Shown here piece by piece: positions 8,311-17,071 of a DNA stretch of 33,449 nt. The position numbers were made by a program, and so were the translations under genes. A model generated the notes under the pieces. The model had not been told where the DNA came from and did not search any database. It saw only the letters and a list, made by a program, of their open reading frames with translations. This DNA comes from Amaricoccus sp. (lineage in GTDB: Bacteria; Pseudomonadota; Alphaproteobacteria; Rhodobacterales; Rhodobacteraceae), in contig NZ_JAGOID010000024.1 in assembly GCF_017995835.1 (NCBI RefSeq), forward strand, positions 1 through 33,449. The letters are read 5' to 3'. Position 1 is the first letter of the stretch. The number at the start of each line of letters is the position of its first letter.

Positions 8311-8662
8311 AACACCGGACGATTCCGTCCGGTTGGAGATCGCCCTGGTTCGCAGCACATTCCGGACAGACATGGCCATCCCCCGGCGGCCGTCCGCGAT
8401 CTCCTCGATGCCGGCGATCCGCCGCCCGACGCGCCGGCATCGAAGGCTACACCCCGGCGCCGCCGCGTGCCAAGACGCCTCCCGCGGCGGCCACTCCCGG
8501 CGGGAAATCTGTTGCGCGCGCGGCGGAATGCGGCATATGGTTCGGCGCCGAACAAGGGGACGGCGACGGGGTGGCGACGTGGTGGTCGAAGACCGCGATA
8601 GCGGCGCCCCCGAATATGACGCTAGATCCCTGCTGGCGCTGGCCCAAGTCATGGGGGGAAAC
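8311..8662. other. Intergenic region without a supported gene
   Basis: Between the hydrolase start and the serralysin terminator. Open frames here are GC-bias artefacts with Arg/Pro/Ala-rich translations and no recognisable motif. It should contain the hydrolase promoter on the minus strand, but no convincing -35/-10 pair was found. Confidence 0.5.
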
Positions 8663-8693
8663 GGGAAGCGGTCTGTAGGACAGGCCGCTTCCC
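8663..8693 (-). terminator. Hairpin terminator after the serralysin gene
   Basis: A 14-bp stem (one G-U pair) with a 3-nt AGG/CCT loop starts 8 bp beyond the serralysin stop codon. On the minus strand it is followed by GTTTCC, only a short T-run, so termination efficiency is uncertain. Confidence 0.65.
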
Positions 8694-8700
8694 AGTGCTC

Positions 8701-10254
8701 CTACAGCACGAAATCCCCCGCGGCGTAGTCTGCCGCCACCACTGCGCCGTCGCGGATGTCGATGCGCAACTCGAACCCCGCCGCCTTCGACGTGTTGCCG
8801 AGCACCCGGGTGACGCCCCCCGCATCGACCAGCGACAGTCCGCCCACCGCCGTCGAACCCCAGACGAAGGCCTGGTCTCCGGGGCGATGCGCGTCGGCGT
8901 CGACGCCGGCGAGGTCGATCAGGTCGCCGCCGGACCTTCCCGCACGCTCGAACGCGGCGACGCCGCCCGACGCCTCGATCACGTCGAAGGCCCTGGCGGT
9001 CGAGGCCCGGGGGCCGTCGAAGTCGAAGCGGTCGGCCCCCGCCCCGCCACGCAGCACGTCCGCGCCGTCGCCGCCGTTCAGCACGTCGGCCCCGGCGCCC
9101 CCCTCCAGCACGTCGTCGCCGCCGAGCCCGCGCAACGTGTCCCGTCCGCCGCCGCCGCGCAGCTGGTTCTGCGCGGCGTTGCCGAGGATCGTGTCGTCGC
9201 CCGCGCCGCCGAAGGCGTTCTCGATCAGCGACCGCGGATCGCCCTTGTACTGGAGCGCGTTGAACACGTTGCCCCGCGCAAGGCCGCCGTTCGGCCCGGC
9301 GCCGAGATCGGCGCGCTGCGCCGCGGAAAAGGTGGAATGCCCGCCCGGCGCGAGGTCGATCTCCAGATCGGTGGCGTAGTTGGAGAGGTCATAGGTGTCG
9401 TTCCCGCCGCCGTCCCAGATCGTCTGGAAGATCCGGTTCGCGCCGGGCGCGATCGACAGCTTGCCGTTGACGAAGGAGGCGCCCGTGTTCGGGTTCCAGT
9501 CGTAGGTCGTGTCGCCGGCGTTGGTGGAGAAGTCGGCCCCGTAGAGATGCTGGAGCGCGGCGATGTCGAGCATCATGTAGGTCTGCGGAAATCCCCAGGT
9601 CTCGTTGGTGAAGTACTCTTTCGCGCCAATGCCGGCGCGGTAGGTCATCGCCGTGAACTCCATCGAGTCCCATTCCCGCGGGAGGCGCCCGAACAGGTCG
9701 CTCTCGTGCCCGTGCATGAGGCCGAGCGTATGGCCGATCTCGTGGATCAGCGTCATGTAGGCGACGTTGCCGGCGACGGGATCGCGCAGGTCGGTGGCGA
9801 AGAAGGCGTCGCCGCTGACCGGGTCCGCGCCGGGGACGATCGCGGCGGCCGAGCCGGCGGGCGCCTCGCCCGTCACCGCCAGCCGGATCGTTCCCGCGCC
9901 GCTTCCGTGGCCCGCATAGCGGACATCGAGCCTCGTGAACCCCTCCACGGAGTTTCCGATCCCCCCGGCGGGCTGGTCGAAGAGCTGCATGTTCAGGATC
10001 GCATGGGCGGTGGTGAGCTGCGCCGCCGACAGAGGCGAGAACTTGCCGAAGTAGGGCCCGTCCCCGCCGTAGTCGCTGGCCCGGTCCGGGTCGCTGTAGG
10101 TGACGAACCCGTCCGACCACGCGAGGTTCCACAAGAGCGAGTCGATGCGGGGATCGCCCGTCAGCTCCACCCTCGCGACCCCCGGCGCGGAAACGGACTC
10201 CAACCCCGCGCGTGGGGCGAGACGAACTACGTCGGACCGGGGAACCAGGGGCAT
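8701..10254 (-). CDS. Serralysin-family zinc metalloprotease (M10B) with RTX repeats
   Basis: An extracellular protease exported by a type I secretion system. The zinc site is HEIGHTLGLMH near residue 171 and the Met-turn is SMEFTAMTYRAG. Gly/Asp-rich calcium-binding nonapeptides follow (GGAGDDTIL, GGGGRDTLRG, LGGDDVLEG, GGAGADVLNG, GGDGADVLRG), and then the serralysin C-terminal domain with a hydrophobic end (AAGDFVL) that acts as the uncleaved secretion signal. There is no N-terminal signal peptide, as expected. The ATG at 10254 (517 residues) was chosen for the GGAG 9 nt upstream; an ATG at 10269 is in frame and possible. No ABC transporter, membrane-fusion or inhibitor gene is adjacent, so export must use a secretion system encoded elsewhere. 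Confidence 0.92.
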   Translation of the reverse strand: MPLVPRSDVVRLAPRAGLESVSAPGVARVELTGDPRIDSLLWNLAWSDGFVTYSDPDRASDYGGDGPYFGKFSPLSAAQLTTAHAILNMQLFDQPAGGIGNSVEGFTRLDVRYAGHGSGAGTIRLAVTGEAPAGSAAAIVPGADPVSGDAFFATDLRDPVAGNVAYMTLIHEIGHTLGLMHGHESDLFGRLPREWDSMEFTAMTYRAGIGAKEYFTNETWGFPQTYMMLDIAALQHLYGADFSTNAGDTTYDWNPNTGASFVNGKLSIAPGANRIFQTIWDGGGNDTYDLSNYATDLEIDLAPGGHSTFSAAQRADLGAGPNGGLARGNVFNALQYKGDPRSLIENAFGGAGDDTILGNAAQNQLRGGGGRDTLRGLGGDDVLEGGAGADVLNGGDGADVLRGGAGADRFDFDGPRASTARAFDVIEASGGVAAFERAGRSGGDLIDLAGVDADAHRPGDQAFVWGSTAVGGLSLVDAGGVTRVLGNTSKAAGFELRIDIRDGAVVAADYAAGDFVL

Positions 10255-10466
10255 CGCGCACAACTCCATAGCAGTCTCTGCCACGGCCGGCGCGCGCGTG
10301 TCGCCAGTGCTTCCGCTCCCACGCCCCCCGACCGGCGAGCATGGTATACGCCGTGGGCGCGCCGGCAAGGGCGCGCAGGCGCCGGCCGTCGGCGTGGGCG
10401 AGTTTCACCCGCCAGCCGCGGCGGCCCGCTGTCCCGAACGGATCCCCCGGCGGACGGGCGGCGCGA

Positions 10467-11990
10467 CTACTCGAGGACGACCGCCGGCTCCAGCGCGAGC
10501 CGCGAGGCCAGCGCCGCCAGCCGCCGCGCCACCGCCTCGCCGGCGAAGTCGCGCGCGCTCGCCGCCAGCGCAAGCTCCAGCCGCCGGCCGGAGATTCCCA
10601 GCCTGGCGTGCTCCAGCACCCCGGGCACCGAGCCCGACAGCATCGCCCCGAGGCGCATGGCGCGTCCCAGCACGACCGCCTCGGCCGTGCGCGCCGCGTC
10701 GAGCAGCTCGGCATAGCGCCCGAGATCCTCGGCCGTCGCCATCGCCTTGTAGCGATGCAGCATCGCCACCCCGAGGAAGGCCCGCTCGGCGTGGTTCACC
10801 CCCGCGACGTTCGAGCGCATCACGGCCTCGAAGGCGAGCTCGCCCCGGTAGTCGGGATGCGCGCGCCAATAGGCGTCGTGCAGCAGGCAGGCGGCATGGA
10901 CCAGCCGCCGCTCGTCGCGGGACTGGTCCGGATAGAGCGGCGCGAGCCACTCGAAGAGCGCGTCGCCGAACCCGGGCCAGCGCGAGGCCTGCCGCTCCTG
11001 GTGGCGGCAGGACTCGATCAGCGGGTCGAGCGCGCGCATCTCCTCGGGCATCTGCCGGTAGAGCAGCCCCTCGCGCAGCCCGTAGCCGGAGATCGTCACC
11101 TTGCCCGGCTCCACCCGCCGCAGGAACTCCGCCAGAACCTGCGAGGCCAGCGGCACCAGGCTCAGCCGCGCCGTCGATGTCCCGGTCAGCGACGACATCC
11201 GCGCCTGGTCCTGCTCGCGGACCCAGCCGAGCGTCTCCATCAGCTGCGGGACCGGCGGCGCATAGCCGTGCAGCACCCGAAGGGGATAGCCCATCCGCTC
11301 CATGTCCAGCCTGGCGATCGCCCGCCACGAGCCGCCGACGAGGAACAGCCGCGGCGCCGGCCCCGGCACCGCCTTGCGCAGCGCCTTCACCTCCTGCCGG
11401 ATCGTCTTGGCGAGCGCCTTGGCGTCGGCGACGTCGGCGAGCGTCAGCGGCCCGAGCGGCGAGGTGGCGCAGTCGCCGATCTCGCCGCGGACGAGGTGCG
11501 CCAGCTCCATCGAGGCGCCGCCCATGTCGCAGACCAGCCCGTCCGCCCGCGGCCAGCCGAGCAGCACGCCCTTTGCCGCCAGACGCGCCTCCTCGCCGCC
11601 GCTCGCGACGTGCAGGATCAGGCCGGTCTCGCGCTGGACCTGTTCGCAGAAGGCGGGCCCGTCGCGCGCCTCGCGCACCGCCGCGGTCGCCACGGCGACA
11701 AGTCCCGACAGCTCCATCCGCCGGGCAAGCGCCACGAAGCGGTTCAGCGCCGCCAGCGCCCGCGTCCAGCCCGCCGGGCTCAGTCGCCCGGTGTCGGCGA
11801 GCCCGGCGCCGAGCCCGGCCAGCACCTTCTCGTTGTAGAAGTACGCCGGGCTGCGGGCCATCCCGTCGAAGACCACCATCCGGATCGAGTTCGACCCGAC
11901 GTCGATCACGCCGATCCGCTTGAGCCGGGCCTTGGCGAGCTCGCCGAGCTCCAGCCGGGGGATCCTGCCGCTGCGCCTTGCCTCGCTCAC
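10467..11990 (-). CDS. ppx: Exopolyphosphatase, Ppx/GppA family
   Basis: This enzyme releases phosphate from the ends of polyphosphate; GppA-type members also hydrolyse pppGpp. The 507-residue protein has the ASKHA ATPase-fold phosphate motifs: GVIDVGSNSIRMVVFDG (residues ~27-43), ATAAVREARDG, the SGGEEARLAAKG catalytic-Glu region and CDMGGASMEL. A C-terminal helical HD-like domain (LLHDAYWRAHPDY, NHAERAFLGVAML) follows. The GTG at 11990 was chosen because conserved sequence begins about 25 codons later and the frame upstream is unlike any Ppx. The neighbouring FAH gene is divergent across 174 bp. The partner ppk is 5.5 kb away on the other strand. Ppx versus GppA specificity cannot be settled from the sequence. 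Confidence 0.93.
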   Translation of the reverse strand: MSEARRSGRIPRLELGELAKARLKRIGVIDVGSNSIRMVVFDGMARSPAYFYNEKVLAGLGAGLADTGRLSPAGWTRALAALNRFVALARRMELSGLVAVATAAVREARDGPAFCEQVQRETGLILHVASGGEEARLAAKGVLLGWPRADGLVCDMGGASMELAHLVRGEIGDCATSPLGPLTLADVADAKALAKTIRQEVKALRKAVPGPAPRLFLVGGSWRAIARLDMERMGYPLRVLHGYAPPVPQLMETLGWVREQDQARMSSLTGTSTARLSLVPLASQVLAEFLRRVEPGKVTISGYGLREGLLYRQMPEEMRALDPLIESCRHQERQASRWPGFGDALFEWLAPLYPDQSRDERRLVHAACLLHDAYWRAHPDYRGELAFEAVMRSNVAGVNHAERAFLGVAMLHRYKAMATAEDLGRYAELLDAARTAEAVVLGRAMRLGAMLSGSVPGVLEHARLGISGRRLELALAASARDFAGEAVARRLAALASRLALEPAVVLE

Positions 11991-12164
11991 GCTCCGCCCC
12001 CGCGCCGTGGTCGCCCGCGGACGGGTGTCGCATTCCGCGCGCGCCCGCGTCAACCTTCGACTGGGCTGACGGCGATCCCGTCCCCGCGGCCTTGCGCGCC
12101 CGGTCCGGCGCGCTATCGTCCGGGAACGCCCGCCGCTGCGCGGGCCGGCGCGACGGAGGCGAGC

Positions 12165-13322
12165 GTGAGCGATGCGAACGGGGGACCGCTGCCCCACCCT
12201 GCCGACCGGGACGGTCTCTGGCTCGGCCGCGTCTGGGACCCCGAGGCGGGCGGCCCCTGCGTCGTCACCCTGCGCGACGGCGCCGTCATCGACGTCACCT
12301 CCCGCGCCGCTCCCACCGTGCGCGACGTCCTCGAGCACGACGACCCGGCGGCGCTCCTCGCCGCGCCCGGCCGCGAAATCGGCGCGCTCGCCGACCTCGC
12401 CGCGCCGGCCGGTCCCGACGCGCCGCGCCTCCTCGCGCCCTGCGACCTCCAGGCGCTCAAGGCCTGCGGCGTGACCTTCGCCCGCTCGATGGTCGAGCGC
12501 GTCATCGAGGAGCGCGCCGCCGGCGACCCGGCCCGCGCCGAAGCGATCCGCGCCCGCATCGCCGACCTGATCGGCGCGACGCTGCACGACATCCGCCCCG
12601 GCTCGCCCGAGGCCGCCGACGTCAAGGCGGCGCTCCAGGCCGAAGGACTGTGGAGCCAGTACCTCGAGGTCGGCATCGGCCCGGATGCCGAGGTCTTCAC
12701 CAAGGGCCAGCCGCTCTCCGCCGTCGGCTGGGGCGCGATGGTCGGCATCCACCCGGTCTCGCGCTGGAACAACCCCGAACCCGAAATCGTCCTCGCCGTC
12801 GACAGCCGCGGCCGCATCCGCGGCGCGACCCTCGGCAACGACGTCAACCTCCGCGATGTCGAGGGCCGTTCCGCGCTCCTCCTCGGCAAGGCCAAGGACA
12901 ACAACGCCGCCTGCGCCATTGGCCCGTTCATTCGCCTCTTCGACGCGGACTTCACCCTCGACGACGTCCGCGCCGCGGAGCTGACCCTGACGGTCGCGGG
13001 GAAGGACGGCTTTCGCCTCGACGGGCGCTCCTCGATGCGCGAGATCAGCCGCGACCCGGCCGACCTCGTCGCCCAGACCATCGGCCGCCACCACCAGTAC
13101 CCGGACGGACTGATGCTCTTCCTCGGGACGATGTTCGCCCCGGTCCAGGACCGCGACGCCCCCGGCCAGGGTTTCACCCACCACGAGGGCGACCGCGTCT
13201 CCATCGCCGCGCCCGGCCTCGGCGCGCTGGTCAACACCGTCGGCCTCGCCACCGAGGCGCCCGAATGGACCTTCGGCGTCGCCGCTCTGATGCGCAACCT
13301 CGCCGCCCGCGCCCTGCTCTGA
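12165..13322 (+). CDS. Fumarylacetoacetate hydrolase-family protein (sugar-acid dehydratase-like)
   Basis: A 385-residue protein whose C-terminal two thirds resemble the FAH fold: Mg-dependent lyases or hydrolases of 2-oxo acids. The visible core includes ACGVTFARSMVERV, YLEVGIGPDAEVFTKG, VGIHPVSRWNNPEPEIVLAV and GNDVNLRDVEGRSALLLGKA, followed by ACAIGPFIRLF. Length and N-terminal extension are like AraD1/XylX-type enzymes that dehydrate 2-keto-3-deoxy sugar acids; that specificity is an inference. The GTG at 12165 has a strong GGAGG 7 nt upstream. A uronate dehydrogenase-like gene 1 kb downstream makes a sugar-acid role plausible, but ribE on the opposite strand separates them. The gene runs opposite to ppx. 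Confidence 0.85.
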   Translation: MSDANGGPLPHPADRDGLWLGRVWDPEAGGPCVVTLRDGAVIDVTSRAAPTVRDVLEHDDPAALLAAPGREIGALADLAAPAGPDAPRLLAPCDLQALKACGVTFARSMVERVIEERAAGDPARAEAIRARIADLIGATLHDIRPGSPEAADVKAALQAEGLWSQYLEVGIGPDAEVFTKGQPLSAVGWGAMVGIHPVSRWNNPEPEIVLAVDSRGRIRGATLGNDVNLRDVEGRSALLLGKAKDNNAACAIGPFIRLFDADFTLDDVRAAELTLTVAGKDGFRLDGRSSMREISRDPADLVAQTIGRHHQYPDGLMLFLGTMFAPVQDRDAPGQGFTHHEGDRVSIAAPGLGALVNTVGLATEAPEWTFGVAALMRNLAARALL

Positions 13323-13422
13323 CACGCATCCCGGGCGGCCCCCTGGCCGCGCGCCTCGCGCCGCCGGCGCCGCAATCCCCCTTCAGGCATTCATACTGGC
13401 AGAAACCCTATCGAGCAGGCGC

Positions 13423-13557
13423 CTCCCCGCCAAAGGGCGGGGAGCAGCAAAGGACTCGCGGCCGCTTGCGGCCGCTCCGCCAGGGAGGCCGCAAAGGCGG
13501 CCGACCGTCAGCGCCGTCCGAGCGGGACCCCCTTGCGGGGTCCCCGAGGACGGCGCT
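13423..13557. repeat. Cluster of four hairpins between convergent genes
   Basis: Four consecutive inverted repeats in 135 bp: 13423-13444 (CTCCCCGCC with GGCGGGGAG), 13458-13475 (GCGGCCGC twice around TT), 13487-13502 (GGCCGC with GCGGCC), and 13510-13557. The last has an outer 10-bp arm (AGCGCCGTCC/GGACGGCGCT), a small internal loop and an inner 8-bp arm (GGGACCCC/GGGGTCCC). They lie between the FAH gene and ribE, which converge. This could be a two-way terminator or a REP-type mosaic element; there are no T-runs. Confidence 0.7.
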
Positions 13558-13604
13558 TCCCCCGGCCCGCGGCAGCGACCCGCCCGCCCGCCGAAGAGGG
13601 CCGG

Positions 13605-14219
13605 TCAGGCCGCGGTTTCCTCGAGCCGCGCCACATAGCGCGCGAGGGTGTCGACCTCGAGGTTGACCAGATCGCCGAGCGCGACCTCGCCCCAGGTGGT
13701 GACCTCCCGGGTGTGGGGGATCACGTTGATCCCGAACTCCGCCCCCTCGACCTCGTTCACCGTCAGCGAGGTCCCGTTCAGCGCCACCGACCCCTTCGGC
13801 GCGATGAACCGCGCCAGCCCCGCCGGCGCGCGGAACCGGAAGCGGACGCTGTCGCCCTCCGGCGCCAGCCCGACCACCTCGGCGAGCCCGTCGACATGAC
13901 CCGAGACGATGTGCCCGCCGAGCTCGTCGCCGACGCGCAGGGCGCGCTCGAGGTTCACCCGCCGCCCCGGCGCCCAGGGCGCGCGCCCGGCGCGGACGCT
14001 GGTCTTCGACACCGTCTCGGCCGAGACGTCGACGTCGAACCAGCCGCCGAGCGGCCCCGGCCCGCGGTCGACGACGGTCAGGCACACCCCGTCGCAGGCG
14101 ATCGAGGCCCCGATCGCGATCGTCTCCGGCGCATAGGCGCAGGCGATCCGGACGCGCAGGTCGCCACGGTCCTCGACCCGCTCGACCCGGCCCACGGCGC
14201 TGACGATCCCGGTGAACAT
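13605..14219 (-). CDS. ribE: Riboflavin synthase, alpha subunit
   Basis: This enzyme dismutates two molecules of 6,7-dimethyl-8-ribityllumazine to give riboflavin in the cytoplasm. The 204-residue length is typical. It has the duplicated lumazine-binding barrels: MFTGIVSAVGRVE, IACDGVCLTVVD and FDVDVSAETVSKTS in the first, and GGHIVSGHVDG, VALNGTSLTVNEVEG and FGINVIPHTREVTT in the second. The start at 14219 gives the almost invariant MFTGIV N-terminus and is preceded by GGGAGG. Other rib genes are not adjacent, and no FMN riboswitch is recognisable upstream. It is divergent from the uronate dehydrogenase-like gene across 130 bp. Confidence 0.96.
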   Translation of the reverse strand: MFTGIVSAVGRVERVEDRGDLRVRIACAYAPETIAIGASIACDGVCLTVVDRGPGPLGGWFDVDVSAETVSKTSVRAGRAPWAPGRRVNLERALRVGDELGGHIVSGHVDGLAEVVGLAPEGDSVRFRFRAPAGLARFIAPKGSVALNGTSLTVNEVEGAEFGINVIPHTREVTTWGEVALGDLVNLEVDTLARYVARLEETAA

Positions 14220-14349
14220 GGTCCGACCTCCCGCTTTTCGCTCGGCCGGGTGGTAGCCCGCGCGACGGTCCGGCCGCAAGCGGCCTCGCGCCCCCTACCA
14301 TCGCGCCCCGACTTGTGATGCTCTGCGCCGCGACACCATGAGGCCCGCC

Positions 14350-15156
14350 ATGCCCGACTACGAACGCATCCTGATCACCGGCGCCGCCGGCAGCCTCGGC
14401 CGGCGCCTGCGCCTCGGCCTCGCCCCCCTCGCGACCCGGATCCGGCTCGTCGACGTCAAGGATCTCGGCCCCGCCGCCGCCAACGAGGAGGTCGTGGTCG
14501 CCGACCTCGCCGACCGCGACACGGCGATCGAACTTACCCGCGACTGCGACGCCATCGTCCATTTCGCCGGGCACCCCCGCGAGATCACCTTCGACGAGCT
14601 GATGGCCGACGTCCTGCCCGGCGCCTACCACATGTACGAAGGCGCCCGCCGCCACGGCGCCCGCCGCGTCGTCTATGCCAGCTCCATCCATGCCGTCGGC
14701 TTCGCGCCCGTCGAGGACGTGCCCGACACCCGCGTCATGCACCGTCCAGACACCTTCTACGGGCTTTCCAAGACCTTCGTGGAGGACCTCGCAAGCCTCT
14801 ACTGGGACAAGTTCGGCGTCGAGAGCGTCTGCCTGCGCATCTGTTCCTGCTTCGAGGAGCCCCGCGACCGCCGGATGCTGTGGTCCTGGCTGTCGTTCGC
14901 CGACTGCGTGCGCCTGACCGCCGCCGCGCTCACCGCGCCGCGCGTCGGCTTCTCCGTCATCTACGGCACATCCGACAACGCCGCCGCCGCGGTCTCCAAC
15001 GCCCATGCCGGGCATATCGGCTTCAGGCCGCAGGACAGCGCCGACCCGTTCATCGCCGACCTCCTCGCCAGGACCGACCGCCCCGACCCCGCCGCCGTCG
15101 CCACCCGCGTCGTCGGCGGCTCCTTCGCCGCCACCGGCCACCCCGACGATGATTGA
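14350..15156 (+). CDS. NAD-dependent uronate dehydrogenase-like SDR/epimerase
   Basis: A 268-residue extended short-chain dehydrogenase. The Rossmann motif is ITGAAGSLGRRL (residues 9-20), with NEEVVVADLAD after beta-3, HFAGHP, the YASSIHAVG serine region and the catalytic pair Tyr137 and Lys141 in YGLSK. RICSCFEEPRDRRMLWSWLS resembles the substrate-binding segment of Agrobacterium uronate dehydrogenase (Udh), which oxidises galacturonate and glucuronate to lactones. The ATG at 14350 is preceded by GAGG 6 nt upstream; an earlier in-frame ATG at 14338 is less likely. The stop overlaps the next gene by 8 bp, indicating translational coupling. Udh is the best match by eye, but related epimerases cannot be excluded. 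Confidence 0.82.
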   Translation: MPDYERILITGAAGSLGRRLRLGLAPLATRIRLVDVKDLGPAAANEEVVVADLADRDTAIELTRDCDAIVHFAGHPREITFDELMADVLPGAYHMYEGARRHGARRVVYASSIHAVGFAPVEDVPDTRVMHRPDTFYGLSKTFVEDLASLYWDKFGVESVCLRICSCFEEPRDRRMLWSWLSFADCVRLTAAALTAPRVGFSVIYGTSDNAAAAVSNAHAGHIGFRPQDSADPFIADLLARTDRPDPAAVATRVVGGSFAATGHPDDD

Positions 15157-16300
15157 GGAGACCGCCGACGTCCTCATCGCCGGCGGCGCCGTCGTCGGCA
15201 GCTCGGTCGCCGCGCATCTCGCAGCGCTCGGCTACCGCGGCCGGATCGTCGTGGTCGAACCCGACCCGACCTTCGCCCGCGCGGCCACCGCGCTCTCCGC
15301 GAGCGGCATCCGCCGGCAGTTCTCCAACCCGCTCAACGTCGCGATCTCCGCCTACGGCCTCGCCCAGATCCGCGCCCGCGGCCTCGCCTTCCACGAGAAC
15401 GGCTACCTGCACCTCGCCGCCAGCGCCGCCGGGGAGGCCGAGCTGCGCCGCCGCCACGCCACCCAGGCCGCCGGCGGCGCGGAGGTGGCGCTCCTCGACC
15501 CCGCCGCGCTCCGCACGCGCTTTCCGAGCCTCGCGACGGCCGACCTCCGCCTCGGCGCGCTCGGCCTCTCCGGCGAAGGCTGGTTCGACAACATGGGCCT
15601 GCTCGCCGCCTACCGCGCCGAGGCGCGGGCCGGCGGGGTGGCGACCGTCCGCGACGCCGTCGCCGGCCTCGCGCTCCGCGGCGGGCGCGTGGTCGGGGCG
15701 ACGCTCGCCGGCGGCGGCCGCATCGCCTGTGGCGTCTTCGTCGACGCCGCCGGCGGGCGGGGCGCCGATCTCGCCGCCATGGCCGGCCTCGCGCTCCCCG
15801 TCGAGCGCCGCAAGCGCACGGTCTTCGCCTTCGCCGCCGCCGCGCCGCCGCGCGAGTCCCTGCCGCTGACCATCGACCCGAGCGGGGTCTGGTTCCGCCC
15901 CGAAGGCGCCCGCTTCATCGCCGGCGGCGCGCCCGACCCCGATCCGGAGGTCGCGCCCGACGACTTCGAGCCCCGCCACGAGGAATGGGAGACGCTGGTC
16001 TGGCCGGCCCTCGCCGCGCGCGTCCCGGCCTTCGAGGCGCTGAAGCTCACCGGCGTCTGGGCCGGCCACTACGACATGAACACCCTCGACGCCAACGCGG
16101 TCGTGGGCCCGCATCCGGAGGTGGCGAACTTCCACTTCGCCAACGGCTTTTCCGGCCACGGCCTGCAACAGGCCCCCGCGATCGGCCGCGGCCTCGCCGA
16201 GCTGATCGCCACCGGCGCCTACCGGACCCTCGACCTCTCGCCCCTCGGCTACGCGCGCATCGCCGCCGGGCGACCCTTCACGGAAGCGGCGGTGATCTGA
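15149..16300 (+). CDS. FAD-dependent oxidoreductase (DAO family)
   Basis: A 383-residue D-amino-acid oxidase/glycine oxidase-type flavoprotein. The N-terminal FAD motif is DVLIAGGAVVGSSVAAHLA with VVVEPDP after beta-2; ALSASGIRRQFSNPLN binds the isoalloxazine side. The C-terminal part has GVWAGHYDMNTLDANAVVG and NGFSGHGLQQAPAIGRGLAEL, typical of FOXRED1-like members. The start at 15149 (ATG inside GATGATTGA) overlaps the stop of the dehydrogenase by 8 bp, and its own stop overlaps the GNAT start by 1 bp. The substrate is probably a secondary or D-amino acid but cannot be named. The partner genes suggest one pathway for a sugar- or amino-acid derivative, which is inference. Confidence 0.87.
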   Translation: MIEETADVLIAGGAVVGSSVAAHLAALGYRGRIVVVEPDPTFARAATALSASGIRRQFSNPLNVAISAYGLAQIRARGLAFHENGYLHLAASAAGEAELRRRHATQAAGGAEVALLDPAALRTRFPSLATADLRLGALGLSGEGWFDNMGLLAAYRAEARAGGVATVRDAVAGLALRGGRVVGATLAGGGRIACGVFVDAAGGRGADLAAMAGLALPVERRKRTVFAFAAAAPPRESLPLTIDPSGVWFRPEGARFIAGGAPDPDPEVAPDDFEPRHEEWETLVWPALAARVPAFEALKLTGVWAGHYDMNTLDANAVVGPHPEVANFHFANGFSGHGLQQAPAIGRGLAELIATGAYRTLDLSPLGYARIAAGRPFTEAAVI

Positions 16301-16995
16301 TGGACCCCTTCGACGCCCTTTTCCACACCTGGCCGCCGGCCGAGACCCGCCGCGTCGGCCCCTGGCTCGCCCGGCGGGGCGACGGCGGGGGCAAGCGCGT
16401 CTCCTGCGCCACGCTGCATGGCGATCCCGGCGATCTCGATGCGCTGGCCGCGACGATGCGCGCCTGGGAGCAGCCCACGCTCGTCATGGTCCGCGAGGAC
16501 GAGGCCGCGCTCGACGCGCGCCTCGCCGCCGCGGGCCATGCCGTCGTCGACCCGAGCCTGATGCTGGTGGGCGAGATCGCCGCCGTCGCCGACGGGCCGC
16601 TTTCCGAGGAGGCGATCGACTGCGACGCGCCCCTCGCCTGCATGGCCGCGCTCTGGCAGGCCGAGGGCGTCGGCCCGGGCCGGCGCGCCGTGATGTCGCG
16701 GGTGACCGGCCCGAGAACCTGGCTCCTCGGCCGGCGCGACCAGACCCTCGGCGCCGCGGCCTTCGTCGCCGTCCACGAAGACACGGCGATGATCCACGCG
16801 CTGGCGGTCGCCGCGCCCTTGCGCCACCGCGGGCTCGGCGCGCTGATGACGCGCACCGCCGCCGCCTGGGCTGCCGGACACGGCGCGACGACGCTCGCCC
16901 TCGCCGTCGCCGAGGCGAACGGCCCGGCCCGCGCGCTCTATGCCGGGCTCGGCATGCGCGAGGCCGCCCGCTACCACTTCCGCCTCGCCCCGTGA
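16300..16995 (+). CDS. GNAT-family N-acetyltransferase
   Basis: A 231-residue protein with a C-terminal Gcn5-related acetyltransferase domain. The acetyl-CoA pyrophosphate loop is RHRGLGALMTR, preceded by the beta-4 strand MIHALAVAAPL and followed by LALAVAEANGPARALYAGLGM, the classic N-x(2)-A-x(2)-LY-x(2)-LGF/M ending. The N-terminal ~110 residues are poorly defined and may form a second degenerate GNAT fold. The start ATG at 16300 shares a base with the preceding stop (TGATG), so translation is coupled to the flavoprotein. The acceptor substrate is unknown. Confidence 0.85.
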   Translation: MDPFDALFHTWPPAETRRVGPWLARRGDGGGKRVSCATLHGDPGDLDALAATMRAWEQPTLVMVREDEAALDARLAAAGHAVVDPSLMLVGEIAAVADGPLSEEAIDCDAPLACMAALWQAEGVGPGRRAVMSRVTGPRTWLLGRRDQTLGAAAFVAVHEDTAMIHALAVAAPLRHRGLGALMTRTAAAWAAGHGATTLALAVAEANGPARALYAGLGMREAARYHFRLAP

Positions 16996-17071
16996 CCGGT
17001 ATGCGTGACCGGTCCGCGGCCGTACCGGAAAGGTCTCGACCATTGGCGTCCGGGGCGGCATGATCGCCCCC

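Noticed and set aside
9000..9200. Short direct repeats in the serralysin gene
   Set aside because: They are the codons of the RTX calcium-binding nonapeptides, not an independent DNA repeat.
10341..12164. Long plus-strand open frame preceding the FAH gene
   Set aside because: Antisense to ppx; low-complexity translation. The true FAH start is the GTG at 12165 with a clear GGAGG.
11991..13325. Minus-strand extension upstream of ppx
   Set aside because: Antisense to the FAH gene; conserved Ppx sequence begins only after the GTG at 11990.
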